From: Alistipes sp.
GTDB taxonomy: Bacteria; Bacteroidota; Bacteroidia; Bacteroidales; Rikenellaceae
Assembly (NCBI GenBank): GCA_017517705.1
Contig: JAFWYM010000030.1
Span: 1 to 64,000 of the forward strand
Direction of reading: 5' to 3'
DNA: 64,000 nt
Of the stretch, positions 1 to 8,309 are shown in pieces. The translations under genes were made by a program, and so were the position numbers. The notes below the pieces were generated by a model. It was not told the DNA's origin. It saw only the letters and a list, made by a program, of their open reading frames with translations, and did no database searches. Each line of letters opens with the position of its first letter. Position 1 is the first letter of the stretch.

Positions 1-66
1 CTAATGGTAACTACTGAATATTGGACATTGATTTTATCGTTATTTATCATCATTTATTAGTGTTTG

Positions 67-156
67 TTAAAATTCTTCGCCCCATTTCAGCCCGAAATCT
101 GTAATTAACTGATTATCAAGCAGTCTAACATTCTGCATCGGCAAGTAAGTGGTAGA
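67..156 (-). other. Short open frame, possibly a gene tail
   Basis: The first 190 bases hold no recognisable gene. The only feature seen is a 29-codon open frame on the minus strand that ends with residues KWGEEF and a TAA stop. It could be the tail of a decayed gene, but it is too short to judge. Confidence 0.12.
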
Positions 157-191
157 TTACCAAATAGTTAAATCAATCATAAATGATTAAT

Positions 192-218
192 ATAGCACTC
201 TTTACGGGTGCTATTTTT
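192..218 (+). terminator. Intrinsic terminator
   Basis: A 9-bp stem with one G-T pair (arms ATAGCACTC and GGGTGCTAT) closes a 5-base loop and runs into a T-tract. It probably ends a gene lying to the left of the window. Confidence 0.5.
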
Positions 219-235
219 GTTTGTGCGAGCTTGCA

Positions 236-325
236 GGACATAAGAATGTTGGCACCACCCAGATTTATGCTGACCTTGTGAACTCCAAGAAACGCGAAAC
301 AGCCAATAAGATTTCGTTAAAGTAG
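236..325 (+). pseudogene. Tyrosine recombinase C-terminal remnant
   Basis: Thirty codons in one frame read GHKNVGTTQIYADL and end with KISLK and a TAG stop. The GHxxxxTTQIYA pattern is the last catalytic block of Bacteroidetes tyrosine recombinases and carries the nucleophilic tyrosine. No start codon or upstream catalytic part exists here: a terminator hairpin sits immediately before it. This is therefore integrase debris. It differs in sequence from the recombinase at 31,319-32,237, so at least two integration histories are recorded. Confidence 0.65.
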
Positions 326-345
326 GGAGAAAATTCTATCAAACA

Positions 346-380
346 ACAGCGTCTGCACCGTAATACGATGCAGACGCTGT
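346..380. terminator. Perfect 12-bp hairpin between convergent units
   Basis: The arms ACAGCGTCTGCA and TGCAGACGCTGT pair perfectly around an 11-base loop, five bases beyond the stop of the HNH gene. The hairpin probably ends transcription coming from the right. The following T-tract is weak. Confidence 0.55.
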
Positions 381-384
381 CTAA

Positions 385-1557
385 CTAACAATAGTCATCT
401 ATGCTATCACCTCCAGTCCACTCTAAACCTTGAGCTAAAGTAAATCGTTTTCTTGCACCATCTTCTGCAAAAAATGTTCCTATACTCTCATGAATGATTT
501 TATCGTCAGATATATATATCTTTGAAAGAGCATATGGTTTAATTCCGCCCTCATTAACACTGAAAACAAGGATAGAATTATTATCATCTATGTATGCCTT
601 ATCAACTATTTTCTGAAAATCAGGCTTATCATTACCATAATACAAAGTGGAGTTGTAATTACATCCAATAATCAAATTATTAAAATACTCTGTGATAGTA
701 TTTTTGCTTACTTCTGATGGACAACATAAAAAATCTGTTGGAGTTTTCCATCTTTTCTGCCATGCAACAACTGGAGATTTAGCTTGTACTAATTCAGGTT
801 CAAATGATTCAATGGGAACTCTTTCCTCCTCCTTTGACACCTGTTCTAATTCTTTATATGGCTTTCTCAATGACCTAGTCATTCTTTCCCATTCCTCACT
901 AGATACATTTCCTTGAGAATTGTATTGGTCGTTATTTGAATTATCTATATTAGATTCACCTACCTGATGTAATGAAGATGTGCGTATTTCAGGAATTCGC
1001 TCACTAAATATCATTTCACTCATTTTACCCCCAGCCAATGGTTTGGGATTTGCAGCCTGTTCTTCCCAATATTGTTTGATATTATTATACGCTGTAGTAG
1101 CTTCTTCTCTGGTAACTGTACGCATCCATTCCAACGAAGGCTCTCCGATAAGACATTCTCTCAGAATGCTAGGATTCTCAATAAACGCTTCAATACTTCC
1201 ACAAATGTAGATAATCTTATTTCGGGTAATTTCGTTGTTCAAAACATTCTCCAAACGAGTAAACCAACGCAAATTTCCCACTCGATTATTACAACGATTA
1301 GTATCTATATGATCAACAACATATACTTTTGAATCTCGCGCACCAAGAAATGCGGTAGCAACAATTATATGTACCCTATGCTGACCAAGCATCATATAAC
1401 CGTTTTGTGGATTCTTTACGCCAAAAGTCCACACGCCATCATCTCTACGAGGCTTCTTACCATCACGCAGATGTCTCATTACCGCACCATTATCACGCAC
1501 AGAGTAGTGTTCTTCTTTATAAATACACTCTTTAATATCTTTATAGTCATTAATCAT
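385..1557 (-). CDS. HNH_3-type endonuclease-like protein
   Basis: The 390-residue product has an HNH_3 homing-endonuclease-like domain at about residues 15-110, with the core VHIIVATAFLG then VVDHIDTNRCNNR and NLRWFT. The family usually nicks or cuts DNA and often travels with phages or mobile elements. The middle (about 170-265) is polar and low in complexity. The C-terminal part (about 270-390) begins WQKRWKTPTDF and ends LEWTGGDSIDDYC; I recall this tail from other Bacteroides HNH proteins but cannot verify that here. The gene stands alone between two hairpins. A possible TAATTTTG -7 box lies at 1,581-1,588. The role is probably selfish or phage-derived; activity is not shown. Confidence 0.7.
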   Translation of the reverse strand: MINDYKDIKECIYKEEHYSVRDNGAVMRHLRDGKKPRRDDGVWTFGVKNPQNGYMMLGQHRVHIIVATAFLGARDSKVYVVDHIDTNRCNNRVGNLRWFTRLENVLNNEITRNKIIYICGSIEAFIENPSILRECLIGEPSLEWMRTVTREEATTAYNNIKQYWEEQAANPKPLAGGKMSEMIFSERIPEIRTSSLHQVGESNIDNSNNDQYNSQGNVSSEEWERMTRSLRKPYKELEQVSKEEERVPIESFEPELVQAKSPVVAWQKRWKTPTDFLCCPSEVSKNTITEYFNNLIIGCNYNSTLYYGNDKPDFQKIVDKAYIDDNNSILVFSVNEGGIKPYALSKIYISDDKIIHESIGTFFAEDGARKRFTLAQGLEWTGGDSIDDYC

Positions 1558-1626
1558 AATTTAGTTGAATTTGTCGTCTGCAAAATTACAACACCATTTT
1601 GACAATTGGTGTCAATCAACGATAAA

Positions 1627-1658
1627 AGATAACCCTCGACTTAAGCCAAGGGTTATCT
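1627..1658 (-). terminator. Intrinsic terminator after the lipoprotein gene
   Basis: A 10-bp stem (AGATAACCCT with AGGGTTATCT) lies 15 bases past the stop of the 1,673-2,344 gene and is followed on the minus strand by TCTTTTATCG. Confidence 0.6.
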
Positions 1659-1672
1659 GCATCAATTAATAT

Positions 1673-2344
1673 CTATAACAGATATTGAACGCCTCTTAAA
1701 TTATCCAACAACTCTTCATCAGATTCAGATTCAACAATATAATTGATTATTTTTGTAATAAACTCATATTGTTGCGACATCCAACCTTGACAATGATTAA
1801 ATTCCCAATCGCAGAAAAACACCATTTCTTGAGGAGGCAACTGCTCACCATTATCGCCCTTAGAACGATATCGATGAATAACAATCCAGCCATTATTTTC
1901 TGCATCATATAAATTTTCAGCAGCTACTCTAAGATCTTGGACTTTTGATTGTAACTTCGCCGTTGATTGTTGCAAATTAGTTTTATGTTTTTCGTATTCT
2001 GCTTTTGCGCGGTTATATTGTCCTCTCAGAAAATCTGAATAATAGTAACCATCTGGCGCATAAATCTCCATCGTTGATTGAGCAGATTCCACATCACACT
2101 CAAGAGATCTTATTTTTGAGTCCAAACTTGCCACCTCTTTTGTCTGCTCCAAAATGTCTTCAATTTTTGACACATTAACCCTTGTGCTATCAATTTTTGT
2201 TGAGATAGATTCATAACTATCAGGGTAAGTTAAATAATCTTTAATACGATCCGAAACTAATTTTTCAGCTCGTTCTTCATTAGTTGGAGCGCAAGAGGCA
2301 ATTAGTAACGCCATTGTGCAAAATAATAGATGTAAATTTTTCAT
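1673..2344 (-). CDS. Coiled-coil lipoprotein, unknown function
   Basis: The 223-residue product starts with a lipoprotein signal: hydrophobic residues 5-17 and a lipobox LIASC with the lipidated cysteine near residue 18, so it should be anchored in the envelope. Residues 60-150 are charged, heptad-like and probably coiled coil. The C-terminal 70 residues carry aromatic positions (GWIVIHRYR, VFFCDWEFN) that suggest a small globular domain. I do not recognise the family. It has its own downstream hairpin and no close partner, so it may be a single-gene unit. Confidence 0.6.
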   Translation of the reverse strand: MKNLHLLFCTMALLIASCAPTNEERAEKLVSDRIKDYLTYPDSYESISTKIDSTRVNVSKIEDILEQTKEVASLDSKIRSLECDVESAQSTMEIYAPDGYYYSDFLRGQYNRAKAEYEKHKTNLQQSTAKLQSKVQDLRVAAENLYDAENNGWIVIHRYRSKGDNGEQLPPQEMVFFCDWEFNHCQGWMSQQYEFITKIINYIVESESDEELLDNLRGVQYLL

Positions 2345-2445
2345 CTTATTTTAGTATTTAAGGTTAATAGATTCTCAAATTCATTGTAAAGTTAATTAAA
2401 ATTTATCAAATTAAGGTGACATAACTAAGATATTTAAAATGTGAT

Positions 2446-2907
2446 TTACAATTCCAATATTCTACAAGGTGTCGAGCTATGGGCAATACTATAATGTAAT
2501 GATGAAAGTTGGCTTGAGTTATCGAACGGTGCAAAGACAACCTCCGAGGCAATATCGGCTGTGAGCCAATTACGGGTTTGAGAGTTGATGAATGAGGGGC
2601 GTGAGTAGTCTCGGAATGATACGAACAATACCCTATTGCTATCATACGCCGTTTGCAAGTGCGTTGGTATTTTGCGGTATAGGGAACGCCCCAGAGCGAC
2701 CACGACAGAACAGCCATTGGCGAGCAGAATGTCAAGTACAGCTCGCTCGATTGGAGAGTGAAAACCGCTAATTACAATCTTATCAGTTTGAGCAATTTCG
2801 TGCGCCCACCGCTGGGCGAGGTCTAATGCCTCAGGCGGTGCTGTGCGGGATGCGAAGAAGGCAACCAAATATCTATCCAACAACTCTTTGTTACCAGATA
2901 AGTCCAT
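2446..2907 (-). CDS. DprA/SLOG-like Rossmann protein
   Basis: This 153-residue protein matches the Rossmann core of the DprA/SLOG superfamily: KIVISGFHSPIE (compare ISGxxxGID in DprA), then a hydrophobic strand SVVVALG and an RNW-containing segment where DprA has its RNR motif. It lacks the N-terminal SAM-like and C-terminal winged-helix domains of true DprA and is about half its length. SLOG domains bind nucleotides or single-stranded DNA. A stand-alone SLOG next to TIR genes could be a nucleotide sensor, as in Thoeris ThsA, but that link is inference. The upstream 465 bases contain a possible promoter and a long leader. Confidence 0.55.
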   Translation of the reverse strand: MDLSGNKELLDRYLVAFFASRTAPPEALDLAQRWAHEIAQTDKIVISGFHSPIERAVLDILLANGCSVVVALGRSLYRKIPTHLQTAYDSNRVLFVSFRDYSRPSFINSQTRNWLTADIASEVVFAPFDNSSQLSSLHYSIAHSSTPCRILEL

Positions 2908-2944
2908 AAAAAAGCGCAGGCCACTGCATTAACTTATCCCGTAC

Positions 2945-3058
2945 TCAGGCCTTGGCTGCCCACAAAACGAATAAGCAACACAGACAGCCCACGCCGGATG
3001 ATATATCACACACACCAAGCCAATGTCGGTGGTAAGGATATACACCTTGCGCGGACAT
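2945..3058 (-). CDS. Possible 37-residue leader peptide
   Basis: An open frame of 38 codons lies between a -7-like box (3,170-3,177) and the DprA-like gene. It starts MSAQGVYPYHRHW and ends LCCLFVLWAAKA. The frame stays open for about 18 further codons upstream of the ATG. Cysteine- and tryptophan-rich leaders of this kind sometimes sit upstream of mobile-element genes, but I cannot confirm a family. It may equally be non-coding leader RNA. Confidence 0.25.
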   Translation of the reverse strand: MSAQGVYPYHRHWLGVCDISSGVGCLCCLFVLWAAKA

Positions 3059-3169
3059 CTGATTGCGAATCTTCGTTTTGTCTAAACCGCCAAGTTCGAG
3101 TACGAAAGATTACGACAATAAATGTCTACAAATATGTATTGGCTTAACGCTTAAAGTCGTAAGCCGTAA

Positions 3170-3177
3170 CAAAGATA
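3170..3177 (-). promoter_or_regulatory. TATCTTTG -7 box
   Basis: The minus strand reads TATCTTTG, a full match to the Bacteroidetes TAnnTTTG element. A TTTG lies upstream at 3,191-3,194, closer than the usual 19-base spacing. If used, it gives the DprA-like gene a leader of roughly 250 bases. Apart from this and the leader frame, I see no gene in 2,908-3,318. Confidence 0.35.
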
Positions 3178-3308
3178 ATCAAAATTTCCTCAAATGTAGA
3201 ATATGGTGCAAAAATAGAGTTGCTATGACACGATAGAACGATCTATGACACGTGCGGTCAAAAAGCAAAAGAGCTATTTTTTGTGTTGATTATTCATATA
3301 TCTTTGCA

Positions 3309-3352
3309 TAAAAAAAGAGTCGGTTGTCCCAGATAACTCTTGGGCAACCGAC
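3309..3352 (-). terminator. Strong intrinsic terminator
   Basis: GTCGGTTG...CAACCGAC stem (3,319-3,352, about 12 bp with one mismatch) followed on the minus strand by seven T. It lies 20 bases past the stop of the 3,373-4,473 gene. On the plus strand a TATCTTTG box (3,299-3,306) sits just before the same hairpin, with no gene to serve. Confidence 0.75.
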
Positions 3353-3372
3353 CTGAATAGTTAAGTCTATTG

Positions 3373-4473
3373 TTAGTATCTTATCTCTTTTAACTCTACC
3401 AAGTCGCCATACAATCTCGTGTGCATCTGCTTAGTTATCTCTCGATAAGATTTCTGTTTCTCCTTCGGGAGCATAAGAGCTATTTGCTCTCGTACCTCTC
3501 GCCAATTAGTCAGAGCTGTTTCGTAATAGCGGAGCATCTCGGCAACTTTATCGAAGTCGAACCTTCCGGCAATGCGCTCTCGGGCAAAGTCGTAATCTTT
3601 TTCTGCCCAATCCGAGACCATCTCTTCGACAACCGTATCATTTGTTCGGGTATTGAAGTAAGAGAGTGTCTTCTCAAACTTCTTGGGAGAGATACTCTTC
3701 GCATCGCTCTCAAAGGGTTTCCAATTAGATGACCAATATATGTCCCTTTCAATCTCAAGTTCAGCAAGACGATCCCTTGACCATATCTCAAACGTGCCAT
3801 TCAAGTCCATCGAGAGGGCCGAATATCCGGCAGCAGCGTAGGTGTAGAAGTACATGATGCCATTCACCGCGTTGTTGATATCGAACCACTCCTTAAACTC
3901 TCGATAATAGAGGGCTCGCAACTGCAAATCCCAATCACTATCTTCCTCGTAATCGTCAATAAACTCAATAAGACGATAGTAGGCATACAGAGCTTTGTAG
4001 TGCATAAGAATGGACTCCACATAACTTGCCGTGTTTAGTTCGGGCTGGTTACCTGCATTGTAGATATCTATGAGCTCCTTAATAGCATTACAAGCTGCAT
4101 CAGCAGAACCGATATTACGACCAAGGCGAGCGTTATACTCCGCGATGCTCTCGTTCATCGCCAACATCCAAGCCCATGCATCATCTGCCGTCTGAACCAG
4201 CTGAACCATCTGCATCATTCGGTTCATCAGCCAATATGCGTGAGGATCCTGCGACTGGAACTCCGTATCATCCGAGAACCAGAAGTAGCCGACACTATCG
4301 GCAACTGCCAACATCTCCTGCTTCCTTTGCTCAATAGCTGTAGCATTAGCAGTATAATCACTGCCAACACTATCAATCTTTGAAGTAACATTCGTACCAT
4401 TGCCTTTTGCCACGCTTGGGCAACAAGAGGCAAAAAGAAGAATAACCGCGATTGTGCGTAAAAATACTTTCAT
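3373..4473 (-). CDS. Predicted exported helical protein
   Basis: The 366-residue product has a signal peptide ending in a lipobox-like FASCC near residue 17, so it is probably a lipoprotein. The rest is rich in charged and aromatic residues and looks mainly helical. I see no catalytic motif and do not recognise a family. It is the last gene of a minus-strand group that starts at or above the CreD-like gene and is followed by a strong terminator, so it is probably co-transcribed with those envelope genes. Confidence 0.55.
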   Translation of the reverse strand: MKVFLRTIAVILLFASCCPSVAKGNGTNVTSKIDSVGSDYTANATAIEQRKQEMLAVADSVGYFWFSDDTEFQSQDPHAYWLMNRMMQMVQLVQTADDAWAWMLAMNESIAEYNARLGRNIGSADAACNAIKELIDIYNAGNQPELNTASYVESILMHYKALYAYYRLIEFIDDYEEDSDWDLQLRALYYREFKEWFDINNAVNGIMYFYTYAAAGYSALSMDLNGTFEIWSRDRLAELEIERDIYWSSNWKPFESDAKSISPKKFEKTLSYFNTRTNDTVVEEMVSDWAEKDYDFARERIAGRFDFDKVAEMLRYYETALTNWREVREQIALMLPKEKQKSYREITKQMHTRLYGDLVELKEIRY

Positions 4474-4500
4474 AACCTATCTATCTCTTTGAAACTACAT

Positions 4501-4830
4501 TATCTTAGGCATTGTGCAGTAGACATTGTAGACAACATAACCGACCTCCTACGTACTACACTTGTCGGCATAGCCGAACTGGAACGGAATAACGACCTCG
4601 TTATTGGCATTGATAAGAGCAATCTTGCCCCCTTTCCTAACCGCGCCAAGCCTACGGTAACAATAACAATGATTGCAACAACGAGCAGCGAAGCTACCTC
4701 GAGCGGTTCTTCCGTCAGTTACGGATGGTTGCCAAGCAAGGCAACCAGCAGCAACCAAAGCCGTAAATATCAAGACCACTACACCAAACAGTGCCTGAAA
4801 GACTCGTTTAGATGTTTCATATTTTACCAA
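4501..4830 (-). pseudogene. Decayed small membrane protein with WG-like tail
   Basis: The longest frame (TTG at 4,830 to 4,549, overlapping the previous gene by 7 bases) begins with a good membrane helix, VVVLIFTALVAAG, and ends in the WG-repeat-like KIALINANNEVVIPF. The middle of that frame is implausible and cysteine-rich. A second frame there encodes a clean second helix, ASLLVVAIIVIVTVGLA. Moving frame near the TGACGGAAGAACC stretch and back at the GGGGG run near 4,632 would give a coherent two-helix protein with a WG-like tail. The simplest reading is two compensating indels, either in the genome or in the assembly. Confidence 0.4.
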
Positions 4831-5282
4831 AGTTTATGTTCTGGATAGTTCTCCACAATAAAGAGGAGGTCTTCACGTGTATAATCCATCTCTTCATCAT
4901 TTAGGAATACTCCGCGTACCTCATAGTTATCAACCTCCTTGGTATCCGGATTAACATAACTATATACCTGCGCATAGAACACCTTACGTGGTGCATCAAG
5001 GAAAGTGAAGTAGATAAATACGCCACCATAGATAGCTGGCTCTATATGCCCCATAATGAACTTGCTATCCAATATCTCCTTATGGGCAAGTAGCGTTTGG
5101 TCAGCAACCTTTCCCATAGAGCATGAGTCGATGTATCTACGCAATTCTCGTATATAATCATTGTCAAGCCACTCCTTTTCCGTCCAATCTTTGAAGCGGA
5201 TATCGTTAAGATTCTCTTGCGCAGAGCACAATGATGTTGCTGCGAAAATTGCTATTGCAACAAGTGTAATTAAGCGTTTCAT
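4824..5282 (-). CDS. Small secreted protein, unknown function
   Basis: The 152-residue product has a typical signal peptide (MKRLITLVAIAIFAA, cleavage probably after CSA near residue 20). The mature part is about 130 residues with alternating charged and aromatic positions. No cysteine pairs or catalytic motif stand out. It starts 3 bases after the CreD-like gene and its stop overlaps the next frame, so it belongs to the same transcript. Probably periplasmic; family not recognised. Confidence 0.6.
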   Translation of the reverse strand: MKRLITLVAIAIFAATSLCSAQENLNDIRFKDWTEKEWLDNDYIRELRRYIDSCSMGKVADQTLLAHKEILDSKFIMGHIEPAIYGGVFIYFTFLDAPRKVFYAQVYSYVNPDTKEVDNYEVRGVFLNDEEMDYTREDLLFIVENYPEHKLW

Positions 5283-5284
5283 GG

Positions 5285-6538
5285 TTATTCTGTTTTAGCA
5301 ATTTCTTTGTTATTGTTCATATTGGCTGTAAGATACATTACAACGCAGAGGAGCAGGAACAACACCACTGAGCCAGCGAGCAGTGCGTAAGTCTCCATTT
5401 GAAGCAGCATATAGTTCAGTGCATAGACAACTGCTACAAATCCTCCAAGCAGATAAGCACTACGGCTCTTCAAGATGGCTCGGAAATAGAACATCAAGGC
5501 ACATGTCGTCATCAAAGCGGCAATTATATACGCTATGCCAAAGGTCATAAACTCGGAGAAGGCAACCAGCAGTGAGTAGAACAACACGAGCGAAAGACCT
5601 ATTACTGCGTATTGGATAGGATTAATCTCCTTGCGAGTCAGGAACTCCACGAACAAACCTGCAACGAAGACGAGAACGATAATGAGCATTCCATACTTTG
5701 CCGAACGCATAGACTGCTGATAAGGATTAGCGGGATCTACGAACTTAACACCCATATCATCGTAGCTCGAGCTATTGAAACTTGATACACTCCAAGTGGC
5801 ATTGAATCCATCGTCCTTAACCTCTCTGGTATTTGGCAGCAACGCTCCCTGAAAACTTGGGTGCGGATAAGATGAACTTATAGCCACCGTGGTATTTCCG
5901 TATCCTGTTGGGTTAAAGAAGAGTGACTCTGTTCCTTTCAAGTCAAAAGTAAATGCAAAATCAATTACATCACCAGCCTTCGCACCCTTTGGAAATACGA
6001 CATTGGCAACAAACTCTTCTGACTGACGGCGGAATTCAAAGGTTTGGCCACCAAAAGTCAGCTGTGATGGGTTGCTGAACCCCTTAATGTCAGTTACCTT
6101 AAAGCGGAACTCATTATCCCTCGCAATGACTGATTTCTCAGTGATTGGTAGCTTGCCGGAGATCTGAACCTTGGAGTTGTAGACAATCACATCATAAATC
6201 GAGCGATGCAACACATCGGTTTCAACATCTGCCGTGTAATCCACCTGTGAGCAATATGAATCATAATCCTCCACATAGGTCTGTTCGCCGCTTGGTTCAA
6301 TCTTCTTGTCTACCGTTCTTGTCTCAACTACATACGATTCCAAATAAGGAGCAGAAACGGTTTGAGGCTTGGCATAAGAGTTTGCCACCTCCATTGTAAC
6401 AGAATCTTTTGTCTGTTCGCGGTCTTCAATTACACCCTTAATCATTGCCAAAGGGATCAGCAACAGAAGTGAAATAACAGCGACGAGGCTGACTTTTATC
6501 GCTGTGCGCTTTGCGTTTGATTTTACTTTTGTTTCCAT
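5285..6538 (-). CDS. creD: CreD-family inner-membrane protein
   Basis: The 417-residue product matches the CreD family. There is an N-terminal membrane helix (about 15-33) followed by KGVIEDREQ, equivalent to the conserved region after the first helix in CreD. A large periplasmic beta-rich domain covers about 60-270. A C-terminal block of five or six helices (about 285-405) includes the characteristic NPIQYAVIGLSLVLFYSLL and LLQMETYALLAGS. In Enterobacteria creD is induced by the CreBC two-component system and affects colicin tolerance. No creBC genes lie here; its neighbours are a secreted protein and a VWA protein. The family call is firm; the role in this organism is open. Confidence 0.85.
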   Translation of the reverse strand: METKVKSNAKRTAIKVSLVAVISLLLLIPLAMIKGVIEDREQTKDSVTMEVANSYAKPQTVSAPYLESYVVETRTVDKKIEPSGEQTYVEDYDSYCSQVDYTADVETDVLHRSIYDVIVYNSKVQISGKLPITEKSVIARDNEFRFKVTDIKGFSNPSQLTFGGQTFEFRRQSEEFVANVVFPKGAKAGDVIDFAFTFDLKGTESLFFNPTGYGNTTVAISSSYPHPSFQGALLPNTREVKDDGFNATWSVSSFNSSSYDDMGVKFVDPANPYQQSMRSAKYGMLIIVLVFVAGLFVEFLTRKEINPIQYAVIGLSLVLFYSLLVAFSEFMTFGIAYIIAALMTTCALMFYFRAILKSRSAYLLGGFVAVVYALNYMLLQMETYALLAGSVVLFLLLCVVMYLTANMNNNKEIAKTE

Positions 6539-6561
6539 ATCGGTTCTTCTCTATTGTTTAA

Positions 6562-7200
6562 CTATTTTCCCTCATCAAAGAAGTCTTCGTTAGCGTCTGC
6601 CGCACAGAATGAGCATCCGAGGTCAGCTATACGGTCAAAGAGACGAGCGCGAGCACTGCCTACTTTTGCACCCATAATGGCAGCACCTTCGCTTGTTGCC
6701 TCAAAGTTCAGCACGTTGGTAATAGAGATCGTCGCTGCCACAGCCTCGACATCCTGGTTAGCACCAATATATGCGAATATCCAGTTTTTCGACTTCAACT
6801 CGTCAACAAGAGCCTTAATAGCCTTGCCGCTATACTCCTTCGATGCGTTCTCGCAACCGTCGGTTACAACCGTTACAAGTACCTTATCATCCTCGGCAAC
6901 CTTCTTGCGAAGCGCATTGAGCGAAATACCCATTGCATCATACAATGCTGTGCAACAATCTGGTTGATAGGTCTCTGCCGTAAGCTCATTGACCTCATTC
7001 ACAGGCACACACTCATAGACTGTCTTAACATCGTCGTTGAAAGTCACGAGGCTCACAAAGTGCTCCTGCTCTTCGTGCTTCTTTTGAGCCGAACGAATTG
7101 TCTGTATAGTCTCGTTTACGCTGTCAATTGCCTCTTTTTTGATGCTCTGCATTGAGCCACTCTCATCAATAATTATGAGATTGAAAATGCTTGTCTTCAT
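6562..7200 (-). CDS. VWA-domain protein with intact MIDAS
   Basis: A 212-residue single von Willebrand factor A domain without signal peptide or membrane helix, so probably cytosolic. The metal-ion-dependent adhesion site is complete: DESGS at residues 12-16, a threonine in CCTALYD near 84 and an aspartate in VVTDG near 114. VWA domains mediate metal-dependent protein assembly, often with AAA or stress-response partners, but no AAA gene is adjacent. It lies 23 bases upstream of the CreD-like gene on the same strand. Confidence 0.8.
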   Translation of the reverse strand: MKTSIFNLIIIDESGSMQSIKKEAIDSVNETIQTIRSAQKKHEEQEHFVSLVTFNDDVKTVYECVPVNEVNELTAETYQPDCCTALYDAMGISLNALRKKVAEDDKVLVTVVTDGCENASKEYSGKAIKALVDELKSKNWIFAYIGANQDVEAVAATISITNVLNFEATSEGAAIMGAKVGSARARLFDRIADLGCSFCAADANEDFFDEGK

Positions 7201-7354
7201 AAGTTTATCGTTTGTTAAATTGTTCTTGCTCGATACAATGCCCGCTGTGCTTTTTCACTTAAATCTATCTTATCTATGATTGTTTTCTCACGAACGATAC
7301 ATAGTTAGATGGGTGACATATTGGGTAATATTACATCCAAACTACCACAATCCT

Positions 7355-7789
7355 CTATCCTTCAATATATTCATACTCGACACCGAACCACTCGTTAAGC
7401 GTATCCTCAACCTTTGCATTGATTTCGGGCGTAATCCTATCCTTAATCTTCTTGTATACAAAGAGCATTGCCACGCCATCATCTAATACACCTATAAACT
7501 TATAGATTGAGCGAGGCGGAAAATCCATAGGCAAGATAGTATAGATAATAGCCGCATAGATAAGGACACGGTCAAGTGTTGATGTATTCTCATCATCCAT
7601 CACATAGTAGAACTGCAACAGCGGACGAGTAGCTGCACGACCCGCTTTCAAGGCCCAAGGACGGAGTTTGTCCATAAGAGCGTTAATCTTACCACGCCAA
7701 TCGATGTTCTTAACGCGCTCTAAAAGAGAACTAATATCCTTGCCCATTATCAAGTAAGCAAGAATCAAAAGTGAAATTGTAATCAACAT
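7355..7789 (-). CDS. DUF1232 (YkvA-like) membrane protein
   Basis: The 144-residue protein has an N-terminal membrane helix (residues 2-15) and a DUF1232 core around DRVLIYAAIIYTILPMDF with PPRSIYKF and LDDGVAM. That matches the family's pattern of a short helical hairpin with a PxDxxP-like motif and a conserved DD. Function is not established for the family. It sits between a VWA gene and a small lipoprotein gene; gaps of 154 and 67 bases leave room for separate promoters. Confidence 0.75.
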   Translation of the reverse strand: MLITISLLILAYLIMGKDISSLLERVKNIDWRGKINALMDKLRPWALKAGRAATRPLLQFYYVMDDENTSTLDRVLIYAAIIYTILPMDFPPRSIYKFIGVLDDGVAMLFVYKKIKDRITPEINAKVEDTLNEWFGVEYEYIEG

Positions 7790-7856
7790 ATTGCTTAAAT
7801 ATTATTGTTCGTTTTATAGTATAGAGTGCAACTGTCATAAAATCTATCACTCTGCC

Positions 7857-8186
7857 TTATTGTTGTTTTGGTATCATTACCTCCACACGCTCGTTGGTAG
7901 TGCTTTCAATGGAGATCATACCTTCGTAGTTTCCCATTTCGCTCACCCATATGGTGAACACATATCCTCCCTCCGATGCCGTTCTGCCAAACCTCAACGC
8001 GTCATATTCAATAGCCGTAACAAGGCTATCGGCCTGAATGTCATACAAACCGCACTTGTTGTCTTTGTAAACAATGCTGTAGCGCTCAACCGATGTAGCC
8101 TCAACACGGTCAAACTTTCTCATACCTGAGCAAGAAACTACCATAACCGCAACCAGCAGCAACGAAAGAGTAAAATAGTTTTTCAT
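7857..8186 (-). CDS. Small WG-repeat-like lipoprotein
   Basis: A 109-residue lipoprotein: a hydrophobic signal and lipobox VVSCS with the cysteine at about residue 19, then a single WG-repeat-like unit (NKCGLYDIQADSLVTAIEYD), in which tryptophan is replaced. One repeat is much shorter than usual WG proteins. It begins 70 bases past the terminator of the large TIR/RyR operon, so it starts a separate transcription unit. Confidence 0.55.
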   Translation of the reverse strand: MKNYFTLSLLLVAVMVVSCSGMRKFDRVEATSVERYSIVYKDNKCGLYDIQADSLVTAIEYDALRFGRTASEGGYVFTIWVSEMGNYEGMISIESTTNERVEVMIPKQQ

Positions 8187-8255
8187 ATCTTCAATGTATT
8201 TGTTTTACAAAAGAGATGACAAATTGAGGTAATATCTATCGCATAAAACGAGAAA

Positions 8256-8288
8256 AATCCGTCAATCTGAGAAGATTTGACGGATTTG
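8256..8288 (-). terminator. Terminator of the large TIR/RyR operon
   Basis: A perfect 11-bp stem (AAATCCGTCAA with TTGACGGATTT, 11-base loop) lies 21 bases past the stop of the last RyR gene, followed on the minus strand by a short T-rich stretch. No equally strong hairpin is seen between genes of the operon upstream. Confidence 0.65.
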
Positions 8289-8309
8289 ATATTGGTTCTT
8301 ATGTATTCG

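Noticed and set aside
2406-2735. 109-codon minus-strand frame
   Set aside because: It overlaps the DprA/SLOG-like gene in another frame and contains no coherent domain.
4489-4848. 119-codon plus-strand frame
   Set aside because: It is antisense to the decayed membrane-protein gene, rich in serine and threonine from shadow reading, and has no ribosome-binding site.
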